Shown here in pieces: positions 41,161 to 50,224 of a stretch of DNA of 64,000 nucleotides. The stretch is from contig CAYTGN010000001.1 in assembly GCA_964437415.1 (NCBI GenBank), positions 186,001 to 250,000 on the forward strand, written 5' to 3'. The position numbers and the translations under genes are program-made. Every line of letters starts with the position of its first letter. Position 1 is the first letter of the stretch. Source of the stretch: CADEDV01 sp964437415 (GTDB lineage: Bacteria; Bacteroidota; Bacteroidia; Chitinophagales; Chitinophagaceae). Under the pieces are notes generated by a model. That model did no database searches. It was not told the origin of the DNA and worked only from the letters and a program-made list of their open reading frames with translations.

Positions 41161-42228
41161 TTCATCTTCCAGGCGGGCAAAAGATTCGGCTGTTATTTTC
41201 CTGACAGGGTTGCGTCGGTTTTCTTCGTAATCTTTTTTCCTGTTGATAATGTCAATACATTCAAAAATAGCTGCCATAAATGATGACGGATCAGCTTTTC
41301 CTTTGCCGGCAATGTCAAATGCTACGCCATGATCGGGTGAAGTTCTGACTGCCGGGAGACCTGCAGTAAAATTTACACCTTCCCCCGATGCAAGCGATTT
41401 GAAAGGAATAAGACCCTGGTCATGATACAAAGCCAATACGGCATCGAAGCGGTCAAAACTGCGACGGGCAAAAAAAGCATCAGCGCTGTATGGTCCCACC
41501 ACCAGCATATTATTATTTTTTGCTTCTTTGATCGCAGGTTTAATAATGTTTTCTTCTTCGGTACCAATCAACCCTTCATCACCTGCATGAGGGTTTAACC
41601 CCAGCACCGCAATGCGGGGTTTATCAATCCCAAAATCTTTTTGCAGGCTTTGGTTGAGTGCAGCCAGTTTGCTGATAATCTTTTCTTTGGTTACATACCG
41701 GGCTATCTCACTTACCGGAATATGCTCGGTGAGCAGGGCCACCCGGAAATTTCCTGCACAGAGCATCATCACTACTTCATTAACCCCGAAGATATGCTGC
41801 AGGTAAGGTGTGTGGCCGGTGAAATTGAACTCGGCAGACTGAATGTTTTTTTTGTGAATGGGAGCTGTAACAAGGCCATCAATTTGTTTTTGTTTCAAAG
41901 CTGCTACTGCCGATTGCAAGGAAATGGCTGCGTACTTGCCGCCTGTTTCGTTTAGTTGGCCGGGGTTGATAGCCACCTCTTCTTCCCAGCAATTGAAAAG
42001 ATTTACCTGTTTGGCATTGAGCCGGTTGAAATCACGGGTGCTTTGGTAATTGATATGGCAATCAGGCACCGATTTCTTATAAAAGTTGATGCTTTTATTA
42101 GAAGCAAAAATGACGGGGGTGCATTGCTCCAGGATGCGGTTGTCCGCAAAGGTTTTGATAATAAGCTCAATGCCAATCCCGTTCAGGTCGCCGCAGGAAA
42201 TGCCAATGAGAGGTTTGGTCTGTGACAT
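41143..42228 (-). CDS. pdxA: 4-hydroxythreonine-4-phosphate dehydrogenase
   Basis: 361 residues. Diagnostic segments: GISCGDLNGIGIELI (N-terminal), LLTEHIPVSEIARYV, GLNPHAGDEGLIGTEE and LYHDQGLIPFK followed by VRTSPDHGVAFDIAG. These hold the metal-binding His residues. The enzyme oxidises 4-phosphohydroxy-L-threonine in the DXP-dependent PLP pathway, following SerC. In many bacteria pdxA lies next to rsmA (ksgA); here rsmA is 6.2 kb away on the opposite strand with two T9SS cargo genes in between. Confidence 0.95.
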   Translation of the reverse strand: MSQTKPLIGISCGDLNGIGIELIIKTFADNRILEQCTPVIFASNKSINFYKKSVPDCHINYQSTRDFNRLNAKQVNLFNCWEEEVAINPGQLNETGGKYAAISLQSAVAALKQKQIDGLVTAPIHKKNIQSAEFNFTGHTPYLQHIFGVNEVVMMLCAGNFRVALLTEHIPVSEIARYVTKEKIISKLAALNQSLQKDFGIDKPRIAVLGLNPHAGDEGLIGTEEENIIKPAIKEAKNNNMLVVGPYSADAFFARRSFDRFDAVLALYHDQGLIPFKSLASGEGVNFTAGLPAVRTSPDHGVAFDIAGKGKADPSSFMAAIFECIDIINRKKDYEENRRNPVRKITAESFARLEDEEIKEG

Positions 42229-42630
42229 ATTTAAATCTGTTGGGTGTAAAAGTACTGAATTTTGATACGAACGATTTTTTGTGGCAGGTTTGAGTATCTC
42301 AGCCAGCTTGAGACTTATACGGCACTACTTGAAGGAGTGATACTATTTTATGAATGAAAATCTACGATTTGATTTGTAATATAAGTATAAACCCTGATTT
42401 TAGTGCTTCGGAATGATAAATAGGCTGTTAAGTGCTATAAAGTCTTGTGTTTTCGTTCCGGGAGAGCTCTGTTATTCACGCAGTAATAAACCGGGTTGTT
42501 TTGCTATGGTCAATGTAAAGGCTTTGAAGTAGTATTGTGAACCCTGGTTGATCTGCAGATAATAGAAAGACCGTTAACTATGATAACCTTATGCTGAATT
42601 CAGCCTGTTTTGCAGGCAAAAATCCAAACC
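42229..42630. other. 402-bp intergenic region with hairpins before the GEVED gene
   Basis: No gene seen. The right end holds two adjacent hairpins just before the ATG at 42631: the palindrome GCTGAATTCAGC (42593-42604) and GCCTG / CAGGC (42603-42617) with loop TTTTG. They fall within the probable mRNA leader and could affect translation start; this is inferred from position only. Confidence 0.45.
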
Positions 42631-45300
42631 ATGACAAAACGTTTGCTAAGCGTATCCTTTTTCTTTACCCTGTTTCTGCTTACAGGGTTGACTGCTATTT
42701 CCCAATGCCCGGGTGGTTACACACAATCACAATTAAATTGGGATAATCTTGATTATTACTGCAATAGCAGTGGGGCAGGGCCTTACCAGAGTTATATAAC
42801 AGATGCTATGGAACAAAGCCAGCGGTTTGCTATAGGCAGAACCTGGCTTACTATAGCTACCAGTTCCGCATCACTTGTCAACCCTGGCAGCGGAAACAGC
42901 GCCGAGAATACAACACATTCAGGAGATATTGCCAATTATACAGGGGCTGATGTTCAGTATAATCCTTCCGCAAATGGACAAACAATTACCATTACTTTTA
43001 ATACAGAAGTGCAAAACACCTCATTTACATTATATGATATAGACCGCTCTGCCCGGATAGATGTCGATGCTTATAATAGTGCTAATGTAGCACAGAATGT
43101 AAATGTTGTAACTTATAACATTCCTTCCGCTACTATTCTGACGGTAACAAACAACAATAACATAAATACCTATGTCAGTGCAAATACCACTGATTTAACT
43201 GATAATTCTTCTAACCGGGGAACAGCCACATTTACAATTAACTCCCTGATAAATCGAGTAGATATCACTGTTACAACTAGAGGTTCTGACCCTGTTTTCT
43301 GGCTTTCGGATATTAATGCCTGTGTAAACAACGGTGTTTTTCCGACCAACTACCACCAGGGAGCCAATAACCGCCCTTTTGTCGGGCCTACACAGAATAT
43401 GCCCGATTACTTTTTGGTAACGCCTGACAATGACGGCTGTTACTATTTAGACCCTGCAACCGGGCAGGCGAGATTATTATTCCAGGATATCGAGCGGGAT
43501 TATATGAATTCTTTTGCATACGATCCTTACAACAGGTTTTTGTATTATATAACAGAAAATTCAAGTATAAATGCTAACAACAAGCAGTTGAAGAGATTTG
43601 ATTACAACACGGAGACCTCTTCTGTGGTGCTTGCCGATATTACAGCATCATTGGGTATCCCCACCTTTAACTATGGTATTGAATCTGCCGGAGCTGCATT
43701 TTATGACGGGTCATTATACCTGGGTATTGAGGGCGGTAAGTATGATCCTAGCAATACATCAAATGACAGAACAAGAGAAACCATTATCTGGCGAATTGAT
43801 TTTGATGGTAGTAACAATCCTGTTTCTGCTTACCAGGTGATGGCAACTGATCATTTTGTGAATGCATCAAACACTTCATTGCATGATTGGGGTGATTTCA
43901 TTATGAAAAACGGGATGATCTATAACTCTAACACTTCCAGGAATGGCTCTAACTATTCACAAAGCAAGTATCATCATTATAACCTTACAACAGGTCAGAT
44001 GGATGCGTTATATACAAACCCGGGAACCAATGTGTGGACCGGACAGATTGGTATGAACTGGGCTCAGGGGTTATACTATTTCCGGCCTGGTTCCAGTGGA
44101 AATTCTGAAATAGGACTTTACAATGAAGCTGGTACGAACGGGGCACCAGTCACTATTACGGTTGTCAGCGGACCTTCATGGCCGGGAGGGTCGGGAGACG
44201 CATCTGATCCATTCAGGCCTAAATGTGATTTTGGAGATGCCCCTGCCAGTTATGACCCATATGCTGACCCGGCTACTCAAAGCCCCGCAGTGCATGAACG
44301 GTCTGAGAATATACAATTGGGGGCTACTTGGGATTATGAATTTTTAAAAAGAGGAACAAATGGTACTGATGATATTGACGATGGCCTTGCCTTTGTTCCT
44401 TTCATGCCGCAGGGTTCTTCAACTTATGTGACACAAGTGTCTGTTTATAACAATAGTGGCGCTGATGCTACATTAATGGCTTGGCTGGATTATAATGGTA
44501 ATGGAGTGTTTGATGCCGGTGAGGCGGCGCAGATCGTTCCATCTGGCCCGATAAGTTCCAGCGCAGCTATGCAATCAAGATATTTATACTGGCCTTCTTT
44601 TACTACACCGCTGGTAAATGGCCAAAGTACTTATTTGCGAATCCGCATTACATCCGCTTCAGCCGGTATGACTGCTGCACATCCTACAGGATATTTTGCT
44701 AACGGAGAGGTGGAGGATTACCGGGTGATGGTAGACAACTATCCTCTTTCCATTACTAACCTTCAATTCAATGCATCACTCATAAATAATAATTATACCA
44801 AGCTAACCTGGTCAGGACATGAAGAAAACGGTTTTGGAGGTTATGAGCTGCAAAGAAGCCAGGATGGCCGTAACTGGCAAATGCTGGCATTGTTTACCAG
44901 TGACGGACAAAGGGGCCAGCATTCTTATGAGTTCAATGACCCTAACCCGCAACCTGGGAATAACTTTTACCGGCTGATGCTGATAGGAATGACCGGTCAG
45001 AATAAGTACAGTGATGTGAAGCTGGTCAAAAAGACAAGTCTTGCAGATATGGTATCTGTAAACCCCAACCCGGTTACCACCCAGGCCGTCATTACTATTA
45101 AATCCGAAGACCTGGCAACAGCTTATATTTTGCTAATGAGCAGCACAGGAAGTGAACTTTATAAAAAATCTGTAATGCTCAACAAAGGGGATAATAGTAT
45201 TCCATTGCCGGTCGAAAGCAAGTGGCCCGATGGAATCTATATGCTTCGTGTAACCGTTAACAGAGAAACTGTTCACAAAAAGCTGTTGATAAATAAGTAA
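42631..45300 (+). CDS. T9SS-secreted GEVED-domain protein
   Basis: 889 residues from ATG at 42631, with signal peptide (cleavage around TAISQC). The first ~680 residues are beta-rich and contain repeats of aromatic/Asp motifs (YYLDPATGQARLLFQDIE). A GEVED domain is marked by YFANGEVEDYRVMVDNYP (~700) after ATLMAWLDYNGNGVFDAGEA. Then comes an FN3-like module (LTWSGHEENGFGGYELQRS) and the type A sorting domain (SVNPNPVTTQAVITIK ... DGIYMLRVTVNR). It is exported by T9SS; role unknown, perhaps adhesion or glycan binding. Confidence 0.85.
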   Translation: MTKRLLSVSFFFTLFLLTGLTAISQCPGGYTQSQLNWDNLDYYCNSSGAGPYQSYITDAMEQSQRFAIGRTWLTIATSSASLVNPGSGNSAENTTHSGDIANYTGADVQYNPSANGQTITITFNTEVQNTSFTLYDIDRSARIDVDAYNSANVAQNVNVVTYNIPSATILTVTNNNNINTYVSANTTDLTDNSSNRGTATFTINSLINRVDITVTTRGSDPVFWLSDINACVNNGVFPTNYHQGANNRPFVGPTQNMPDYFLVTPDNDGCYYLDPATGQARLLFQDIERDYMNSFAYDPYNRFLYYITENSSINANNKQLKRFDYNTETSSVVLADITASLGIPTFNYGIESAGAAFYDGSLYLGIEGGKYDPSNTSNDRTRETIIWRIDFDGSNNPVSAYQVMATDHFVNASNTSLHDWGDFIMKNGMIYNSNTSRNGSNYSQSKYHHYNLTTGQMDALYTNPGTNVWTGQIGMNWAQGLYYFRPGSSGNSEIGLYNEAGTNGAPVTITVVSGPSWPGGSGDASDPFRPKCDFGDAPASYDPYADPATQSPAVHERSENIQLGATWDYEFLKRGTNGTDDIDDGLAFVPFMPQGSSTYVTQVSVYNNSGADATLMAWLDYNGNGVFDAGEAAQIVPSGPISSSAAMQSRYLYWPSFTTPLVNGQSTYLRIRITSASAGMTAAHPTGYFANGEVEDYRVMVDNYPLSITNLQFNASLINNNYTKLTWSGHEENGFGGYELQRSQDGRNWQMLALFTSDGQRGQHSYEFNDPNPQPGNNFYRLMLIGMTGQNKYSDVKLVKKTSLADMVSVNPNPVTTQAVITIKSEDLATAYILLMSSTGSELYKKSVMLNKGDNSIPLPVESKWPDGIYMLRVTVNRETVHKKLLINK

Positions 45301-45337
45301 GGGTTTTCTACTATCTTTGAAAAACTAACCCTTTTAA
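45299..45337 (+). promoter_or_regulatory. -7 box inside a terminator-like hairpin before the BNR gene
   Basis: TATCTTTG (45312-45319) matches TAnnTTTG, 38 bp before the BNR gene ATG. The box lies in the loop of an inverted repeat AAGGGTT (45299-45305) / AACCCTT (45327-45333) followed by TTT, which may terminate the GEVED transcript. The same bases thus may stop one gene and start the next. Confidence 0.5.
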
Positions 45338-45357
45338 AATTCTAACCACCCATTACT

Positions 45358-48282
45358 ATGAAAAAGCCTGTGATCTTACTCATTGCAGTAGCGGTTACTG
45401 CTATAGGATATTTTTTATTCAATAAACAGTCTGACACAAACAACCCCGTTTCACAAGAACAAACTCACGAAGAGGAAGAAGATGACGAAGGTGATGAAAA
45501 GCAGAGCGGCGCTGGCAAACAATTGAATAGCTGGTATTGGGCCAAGGGGTATCCTGACCCGCAGAACCTGAGTAATAAATACCAGGCTGCATGGGAACAA
45601 TATCTTGAGATCAAAAAAAAGACGGGAGATAATTATGCTGCATCAAGAATTGCATCTGCAAACTGGACAGCTATGGGGTATTGCCAGAATGGTTCTACAA
45701 GGGTTGGCGGCCGGGTGGTATGTATGGCGATAGACCCTAATAACAATAGCAACCTTTGGGTGGGCTCTGCCAGCGGCGGTATATGGAAATCTACTAATGC
45801 AGGCTCCATCTGGACGGCAGTACAAACTAACCTCCCGGTGCTGGGGGTTTCAGCAATTCTTGTTGATCCTTCCAATTCAAACATCATTTACGCCGGAACC
45901 GGTGAGGTCTATCACACGGAAGTGGATGTAATGGGTTTTAATGTATGGAAAACAAGAGGGACATATGGAATAGGCGTAATAAAAAGTACAGACGGGGGTA
46001 CCACCTGGTCACAGGTATTAACAAAGGTTTCTTCTGATTTATTTGGTGTGCAGTCTATGGCATTTTTGCCCGGAAGCAGTACTACTCTTTTTGCCTGCGC
46101 AACAGATGGCCTGTACAGATCAACCAACAGTGGTTCAACATGGACAAAAATTTATACCGGTATAAACGTAAGGGATATTGCTATTAATCCATCGAATACC
46201 AACCAGATGGTCATCAGTGTTGGTAATATGACCAACGCAACAAAAGGAATATATAGAACAACAAACGGTACCAATGCCAGTCCAACCTGGGGGCAAATCA
46301 CCACAGGGCTGCCTGCCTCCTTCCAGGGTTATATCAAATTAGATAATGTAGGGTCAGGATTATTGGTTGCGAGCATTGGTGTTGCCAGCAGCGGAAGCCC
46401 TAACGAAATATACAGATCAACTGATTTTGGCAGTAACTGGTCCGTACTATCAACTTCAAATCATTGTTCTTATCAATTTTGGTTTGCACATGTTGTGGCC
46501 ATCAATCCGTTTTTCACAGATTCCCTGATTTATGGGGGGGTAAGTTTATACCGTCACAGAACTACACCGACTGTCGGAAGAGCTTCTATTAGCGGAATTC
46601 ATGCAGACCATCACGATATTAAGTTTGATCCTGTACAGCGGGGAATTGTATATGTATGCAATGATGGCGGTGTCTATAAAAGTACTAACGGCGGCCAAAC
46701 TTTTAGTGCTATTAACACTGGTTTGAATGCTACACAGTTTTATGCTTCATTAGGAGTATCAAAAACAAATGCCAACCTGATGGTGGGTGGTTTGCAGGAT
46801 AACGGGCAGTTTGTTTATAATGGCACCAACTGGATTACACCCAGCGGAGCCGGCGGTGATGGCACTGCGTGTGCGATACATCCCAGCAATAATAATATTA
46901 TGCTGGCCTGCAGGGATGCTAGAGCAATAAAAAGATCAACAAATGGTGGTACAAGTTTTAGTGAGCTTTCCGGCAGTTCATGGGCATTTACGGGTGATTC
47001 GAGAACGGCTTTTGTCGCCCCCATAGCCTTTGCTCCTTCGGATGGAAATATTGTTTATCAGGCCTCAGATAATCTTCATAAAAGCACTAATGCCGGTTCT
47101 TCTTTTTCTAATAATGCTTTAGGCAGCACACCGCCTTACCCTGCAACAACTCCGTCAAATTATATAGAACAAAGGCACAAAACAGGAATTGCTTTAGCCA
47201 TTTCGCCGACCAATCCCAATAAAGTATATGTTTCCACATCGCCATTTGCACAATATGATAATGATGTGAATGATATTTATGTTAATGGCCAACCCAACCT
47301 GTTGCGGACTACGACAGGCAACACTCCTTTCACCAGCATTAAAGGCACATTGCCTGATCGTTTTGTGATGGGTATTGCTGTTAGCGCCAACAACGATGAC
47401 AGTGTGTATGTTGCATTGGGCGGCTTTGGCACTTCACATATTTACCTGACACCGGATGGCGGCGCTACCTGGATCAGCCGGGGCGCAGGATTGCCCGATG
47501 TCCCTTTCAACGCCATCCTTATTGACCCGGTAAACCCTTCGGTCATCTATGCCGGTTGCGATTTTGGGGTATATGTAAGCCCGGATCGCGGCGCTACCTG
47601 GCTGGATTATAATGGCGGCTTCTGGGACGCTACGCTGATCATGGACTTGCAGGCAGATGCCAATAATAATATTATTGCGGCCACACATGGCAAGGGAGTG
47701 TTCAGGGGCAACCGATATGTGTCTTCCACGCTTCCGGTGACCCTGCTTGATTTTTCAGGAAGAAATATCAACAGCACACAAAATGAACTTCGCTGGACCG
47801 TGGCACAGGAACAGAACATAGATCGCTACGAACTGGAGAGAAGTGCCAACGGCAGCAATTTCTTCCGTGTTGCAACTATACAGGCAAGAAACCAGGTGGC
47901 ACAGTCAACATACACATTTGCCGATGCCATCACTGCTTCATCATTTGAAAGTTATTACAGGCTCAAGATCATTGAAGCTGATGGAAAAGTGACTTATTCT
48001 TCTGTTGTGTTTATAAGAGTGTCGGCTAAGACTGAGTTCACCATACTCAACAATCCGTTTGCAGAAAACCTTCAGTTCCGGTATAAACTGGGCCGTGACC
48101 AGAAAATATCTGTGAATATATATAGTTCCGCTGGTGCCTTGCTGAGAAAAGAGCAATATGCTGCTACAGCAGGAACGGGTAATTATGTGATACATGGACT
48201 GGGACATTTGCCCGCAGGTATCTATACAGCCCGAATCGAAAGTGGCACTGAGGTTAATACCATCCAATTGCTGAAAAAGTAA
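45358..48282 (+). CDS. T9SS BNR/Asp-box beta-propeller protein
   Basis: 974 residues. The N-terminal helix (VILLIAVAVTAIGYFLF) lacks an obvious cleavage site and is followed by a very acidic stretch (THEEEEDDEGDEK), unusual for secreted cargo. The main part is repeated Asp-boxes (IKSTDGGTTWSQV; YRSTNSGSTWTKI; YKSTNGGQTFSAI; YVSPDRGATWLDY), giving a VPS10/sortilin-type propeller. It ends with an FN3-like module and a type A sorting domain. Relatives act as sialidase-like or glycan-binding proteins; no sialidase catalytic pattern is evident. Confidence 0.85.
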   Translation: MKKPVILLIAVAVTAIGYFLFNKQSDTNNPVSQEQTHEEEEDDEGDEKQSGAGKQLNSWYWAKGYPDPQNLSNKYQAAWEQYLEIKKKTGDNYAASRIASANWTAMGYCQNGSTRVGGRVVCMAIDPNNNSNLWVGSASGGIWKSTNAGSIWTAVQTNLPVLGVSAILVDPSNSNIIYAGTGEVYHTEVDVMGFNVWKTRGTYGIGVIKSTDGGTTWSQVLTKVSSDLFGVQSMAFLPGSSTTLFACATDGLYRSTNSGSTWTKIYTGINVRDIAINPSNTNQMVISVGNMTNATKGIYRTTNGTNASPTWGQITTGLPASFQGYIKLDNVGSGLLVASIGVASSGSPNEIYRSTDFGSNWSVLSTSNHCSYQFWFAHVVAINPFFTDSLIYGGVSLYRHRTTPTVGRASISGIHADHHDIKFDPVQRGIVYVCNDGGVYKSTNGGQTFSAINTGLNATQFYASLGVSKTNANLMVGGLQDNGQFVYNGTNWITPSGAGGDGTACAIHPSNNNIMLACRDARAIKRSTNGGTSFSELSGSSWAFTGDSRTAFVAPIAFAPSDGNIVYQASDNLHKSTNAGSSFSNNALGSTPPYPATTPSNYIEQRHKTGIALAISPTNPNKVYVSTSPFAQYDNDVNDIYVNGQPNLLRTTTGNTPFTSIKGTLPDRFVMGIAVSANNDDSVYVALGGFGTSHIYLTPDGGATWISRGAGLPDVPFNAILIDPVNPSVIYAGCDFGVYVSPDRGATWLDYNGGFWDATLIMDLQADANNNIIAATHGKGVFRGNRYVSSTLPVTLLDFSGRNINSTQNELRWTVAQEQNIDRYELERSANGSNFFRVATIQARNQVAQSTYTFADAITASSFESYYRLKIIEADGKVTYSSVVFIRVSAKTEFTILNNPFAENLQFRYKLGRDQKISVNIYSSAGALLRKEQYAATAGTGNYVIHGLGHLPAGIYTARIESGTEVNTIQLLKK

Positions 48283-48306
48283 TGTCTTCGAAATTATAAC
48301 CAGGTT

Positions 48307-48339
48307 AAAAATCCCTGCCGCATCCGGCAGGGATTTTTA
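48307..48339. terminator. Terminator of the BNR gene
   Basis: AAAAATCCCTGCCG (48307-48320) pairs with CGGCAGGGATTTTT (48325-48338), loop CATC, with T/A runs on both strands. Strong rho-independent terminator 25 bp past the BNR stop. Confidence 0.9.
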
Positions 48340-48364
48340 TTAAGACACAGCGGGCACATTCTGC

Positions 48365-48372
48365 TACTTTTG
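48365..48372 (+). promoter_or_regulatory. -7 box for rsmA
   Basis: TACTTTTG matches TAnnTTTG and lies 7 bp before the rsmA ATG, placing the predicted first base at or next to the start codon: a probable leaderless mRNA. No clear -33 box. Confidence 0.55.
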
Positions 48373-48378
48373 CATACC

Positions 48379-49131
48379 ATGTACACCCTCAAAAAATCAT
48401 TGGGTCAGCATTTCCTGAAGGATGAGAACATCTGCCGCAAGATCATTTCGGCATTGCAGCAACATCCATTTTCGCAGTTGCTGGAAGTGGGTCCCGGGGG
48501 TGGGGCACTTACAAAATACCTGCTCGAAATTCCCCGGATTGATCTTAAAGCGGTGGAACTGGATGAGGAAAAAGTGGAGTACCTCATCGCAACCTATCCG
48601 GTGCTGAAAGAGAAGATCATTCACAGGAGTTTCTTGGACATTGAGAAACCATTTGAAGGTAGATTTACAGTGGTTGGAAACTTTCCTTACAACATTTCCA
48701 CCCAGATATTGTTTAAGATACTCGAATGGAAGGAAGATGTGGAATGTATGGTGGGTATGTTTCAAAAAGAAGTGGCGCAACGGGTGGCAGCAAAGGAAGG
48801 AAATAAAGTGTATGGTGTTTTAAGTGTGCTGGTACAGGCTTTCTTTGAAGTGGAGTATTTATTTGATGTGCATGAAAAATGTTTTCAGCCGCCACCCAAA
48901 GTGAAAAGCGGGGTGATAAGACTGTTGCCAAAGAAAGCGAAGTTGCCAATGCGGTCAGAAAAGGAATTTTTCCTGCTGGTGAAGACCGCCTTTAACCAGC
49001 GCCGCAAAACACTTCGCAATGCAGTCAAAGGCTTATTTGAAACAGAAATTTTACAGGATACGATTTTTAATAAAAGAGCAGAGCAACTGTCTGTTCAGCA
49101 GTTTGCAGAGCTGACCTTAAAGATGAAATGA
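48379..49131 (+). CDS. rsmA: 16S rRNA (adenine1518/1519-N6)-dimethyltransferase
   Basis: 250 residues from the ATG at 48379; a TTG three codons earlier overlaps the -7 box and was rejected. SAM-binding motif LEVGPGGGALTKYLLE (~residue 36), catalytic-type motif NFPYNIS (~100) and the N-terminal KKSLGQHFLKDENI are typical of RsmA/KsgA. It dimethylates two adjacent adenines in the 3' part of 16S rRNA late in 30S assembly. Its stop overlaps the next start by 4 bp (ATGA), so the two are translationally coupled. Confidence 0.97.
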   Translation: MYTLKKSLGQHFLKDENICRKIISALQQHPFSQLLEVGPGGGALTKYLLEIPRIDLKAVELDEEKVEYLIATYPVLKEKIIHRSFLDIEKPFEGRFTVVGNFPYNISTQILFKILEWKEDVECMVGMFQKEVAQRVAAKEGNKVYGVLSVLVQAFFEVEYLFDVHEKCFQPPPKVKSGVIRLLPKKAKLPMRSEKEFFLLVKTAFNQRRKTLRNAVKGLFETEILQDTIFNKRAEQLSVQQFAELTLKMK

Positions 49132-50054
49132 AAAAAGTAATTATTACTGCCAACGCACATCAATATCTCATGGCCCGGCTGCAGCAGCAAGGCTTTGACG
49201 TGCAGTATGCACCGGCGATAAGCTATGATGAACTGGCTGCTGTTATTCATGAAGCGGAGGGATTGGTGCTCACAACAAGAATAAAAGTTGACAGGGATCT
49301 TCTTGATAAAGCCAGGCAACTTAAATGGATAGGCCGCCTCGGCAGCGGCATGGAACTTGTTGATGTGAACTATGCTGAAAGTAAAGGTATCACCTGTGTT
49401 AGCAGCCCGGAGGGAAACCGCAATGCCGTGGCAGAACATACACTTGGTTTATTGCTTGGATTGATGAATAAAATTGCTGCTTCTTATGATGAAGTGAAAA
49501 AAGGGTTATGGAAAAGAGAGGAGAACCGGGGAACAGAACTCAGCGGCAAAACAGTGGGTATTATCGGTTATGGAAACGCCGGGAGCAGTTTTGCAAAATT
49601 GTTAGAGCCGTTTAATGTAACAGTGCTGGCCTACGATAAGTACAATTTTGGTTTTGCAAAAGAACAGGTGAAAGAAGCTTCATTAGAGCAGGTGTGCCGC
49701 TATGCAGATGTAATCAGTTTTCATGTGCCGCTGACCGAAGAAACATACCACATGGCAAATGCCGCTTTCTTTGATGCCCTTGAAAGAAAGCCGTGGATAT
49801 TGAACACGGCAAGAGGAAAAGTGATCCACACCGGAGACCTGGTGGATGCCCTGAAGATGAATAAAATTTCAGGAGCAGGACTGGATGTGCTGGAAAACGA
49901 AAAGCTTAATAGCTATACCGGAGTTGAAAAGCAACAATTGGAATGGCTGTTGGCAAGACCGGAAGTCATCATCACCCCCCACATTGCAGGCTACAGCCAT
50001 GAGGCTTTCTACAATATGGCCGAAGTCTTATTGCAAAAGCTAAATCTCGCATGA
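49128..50054 (+). CDS. D-2-hydroxyacid (phosphoglycerate-like) dehydrogenase
   Basis: 308 residues. NAD-binding fold KTVGIIGYGNAGSSFAKLL (~142) and the catalytic triad Arg (NTARGKVI), Glu (GLDVLENEK) and His (ITPHIAGYS) of the D-2-hydroxyacid dehydrogenase family. It is shorter than SerA enzymes with an ACT domain and has none, so it could be a SerA-like phosphoglycerate dehydrogenase or an enzyme of another 2-hydroxyacid. It overlaps rsmA by 4 bp. Confidence 0.9.
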   Translation: MKKVIITANAHQYLMARLQQQGFDVQYAPAISYDELAAVIHEAEGLVLTTRIKVDRDLLDKARQLKWIGRLGSGMELVDVNYAESKGITCVSSPEGNRNAVAEHTLGLLLGLMNKIAASYDEVKKGLWKREENRGTELSGKTVGIIGYGNAGSSFAKLLEPFNVTVLAYDKYNFGFAKEQVKEASLEQVCRYADVISFHVPLTEETYHMANAAFFDALERKPWILNTARGKVIHTGDLVDALKMNKISGAGLDVLENEKLNSYTGVEKQQLEWLLARPEVIITPHIAGYSHEAFYNMAEVLLQKLNLA

Positions 50055-50135
50055 CCAGGGATTTAGCGGCAGAAAAGCAGATTTATCCCCCCGGTACAGT
50101 GGTAACAAATGATTTTTTTTCAGGAAATCTTTCTT

Positions 50136-50224
50136 TACCTTTATGACTAATAATGCAACGCTTCACAGTAATTCTGTCGGGGCGTTGTTATTTTTTTCAT
50201 TTTATGTAAAAAACGGAGGAGTTT
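50136..50224 (+). promoter_or_regulatory. greA leader with hairpin and Shine-Dalgarno
   Basis: A near-consensus -7 box TACCTTTA (50136-50143), a hairpin CAACGC (50156-50161) / GCGTTG (50182-50187) followed by TTATTTTTTTC, and a strong Shine-Dalgarno GGAGGA (50215-50220) 4 nt before the greA ATG. The hairpin with T-run looks like a terminator; if transcription begins at the box it is inside the greA leader and could attenuate greA, as known for E. coli greA. It could equally end the upstream dehydrogenase transcript. Confidence 0.55.
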
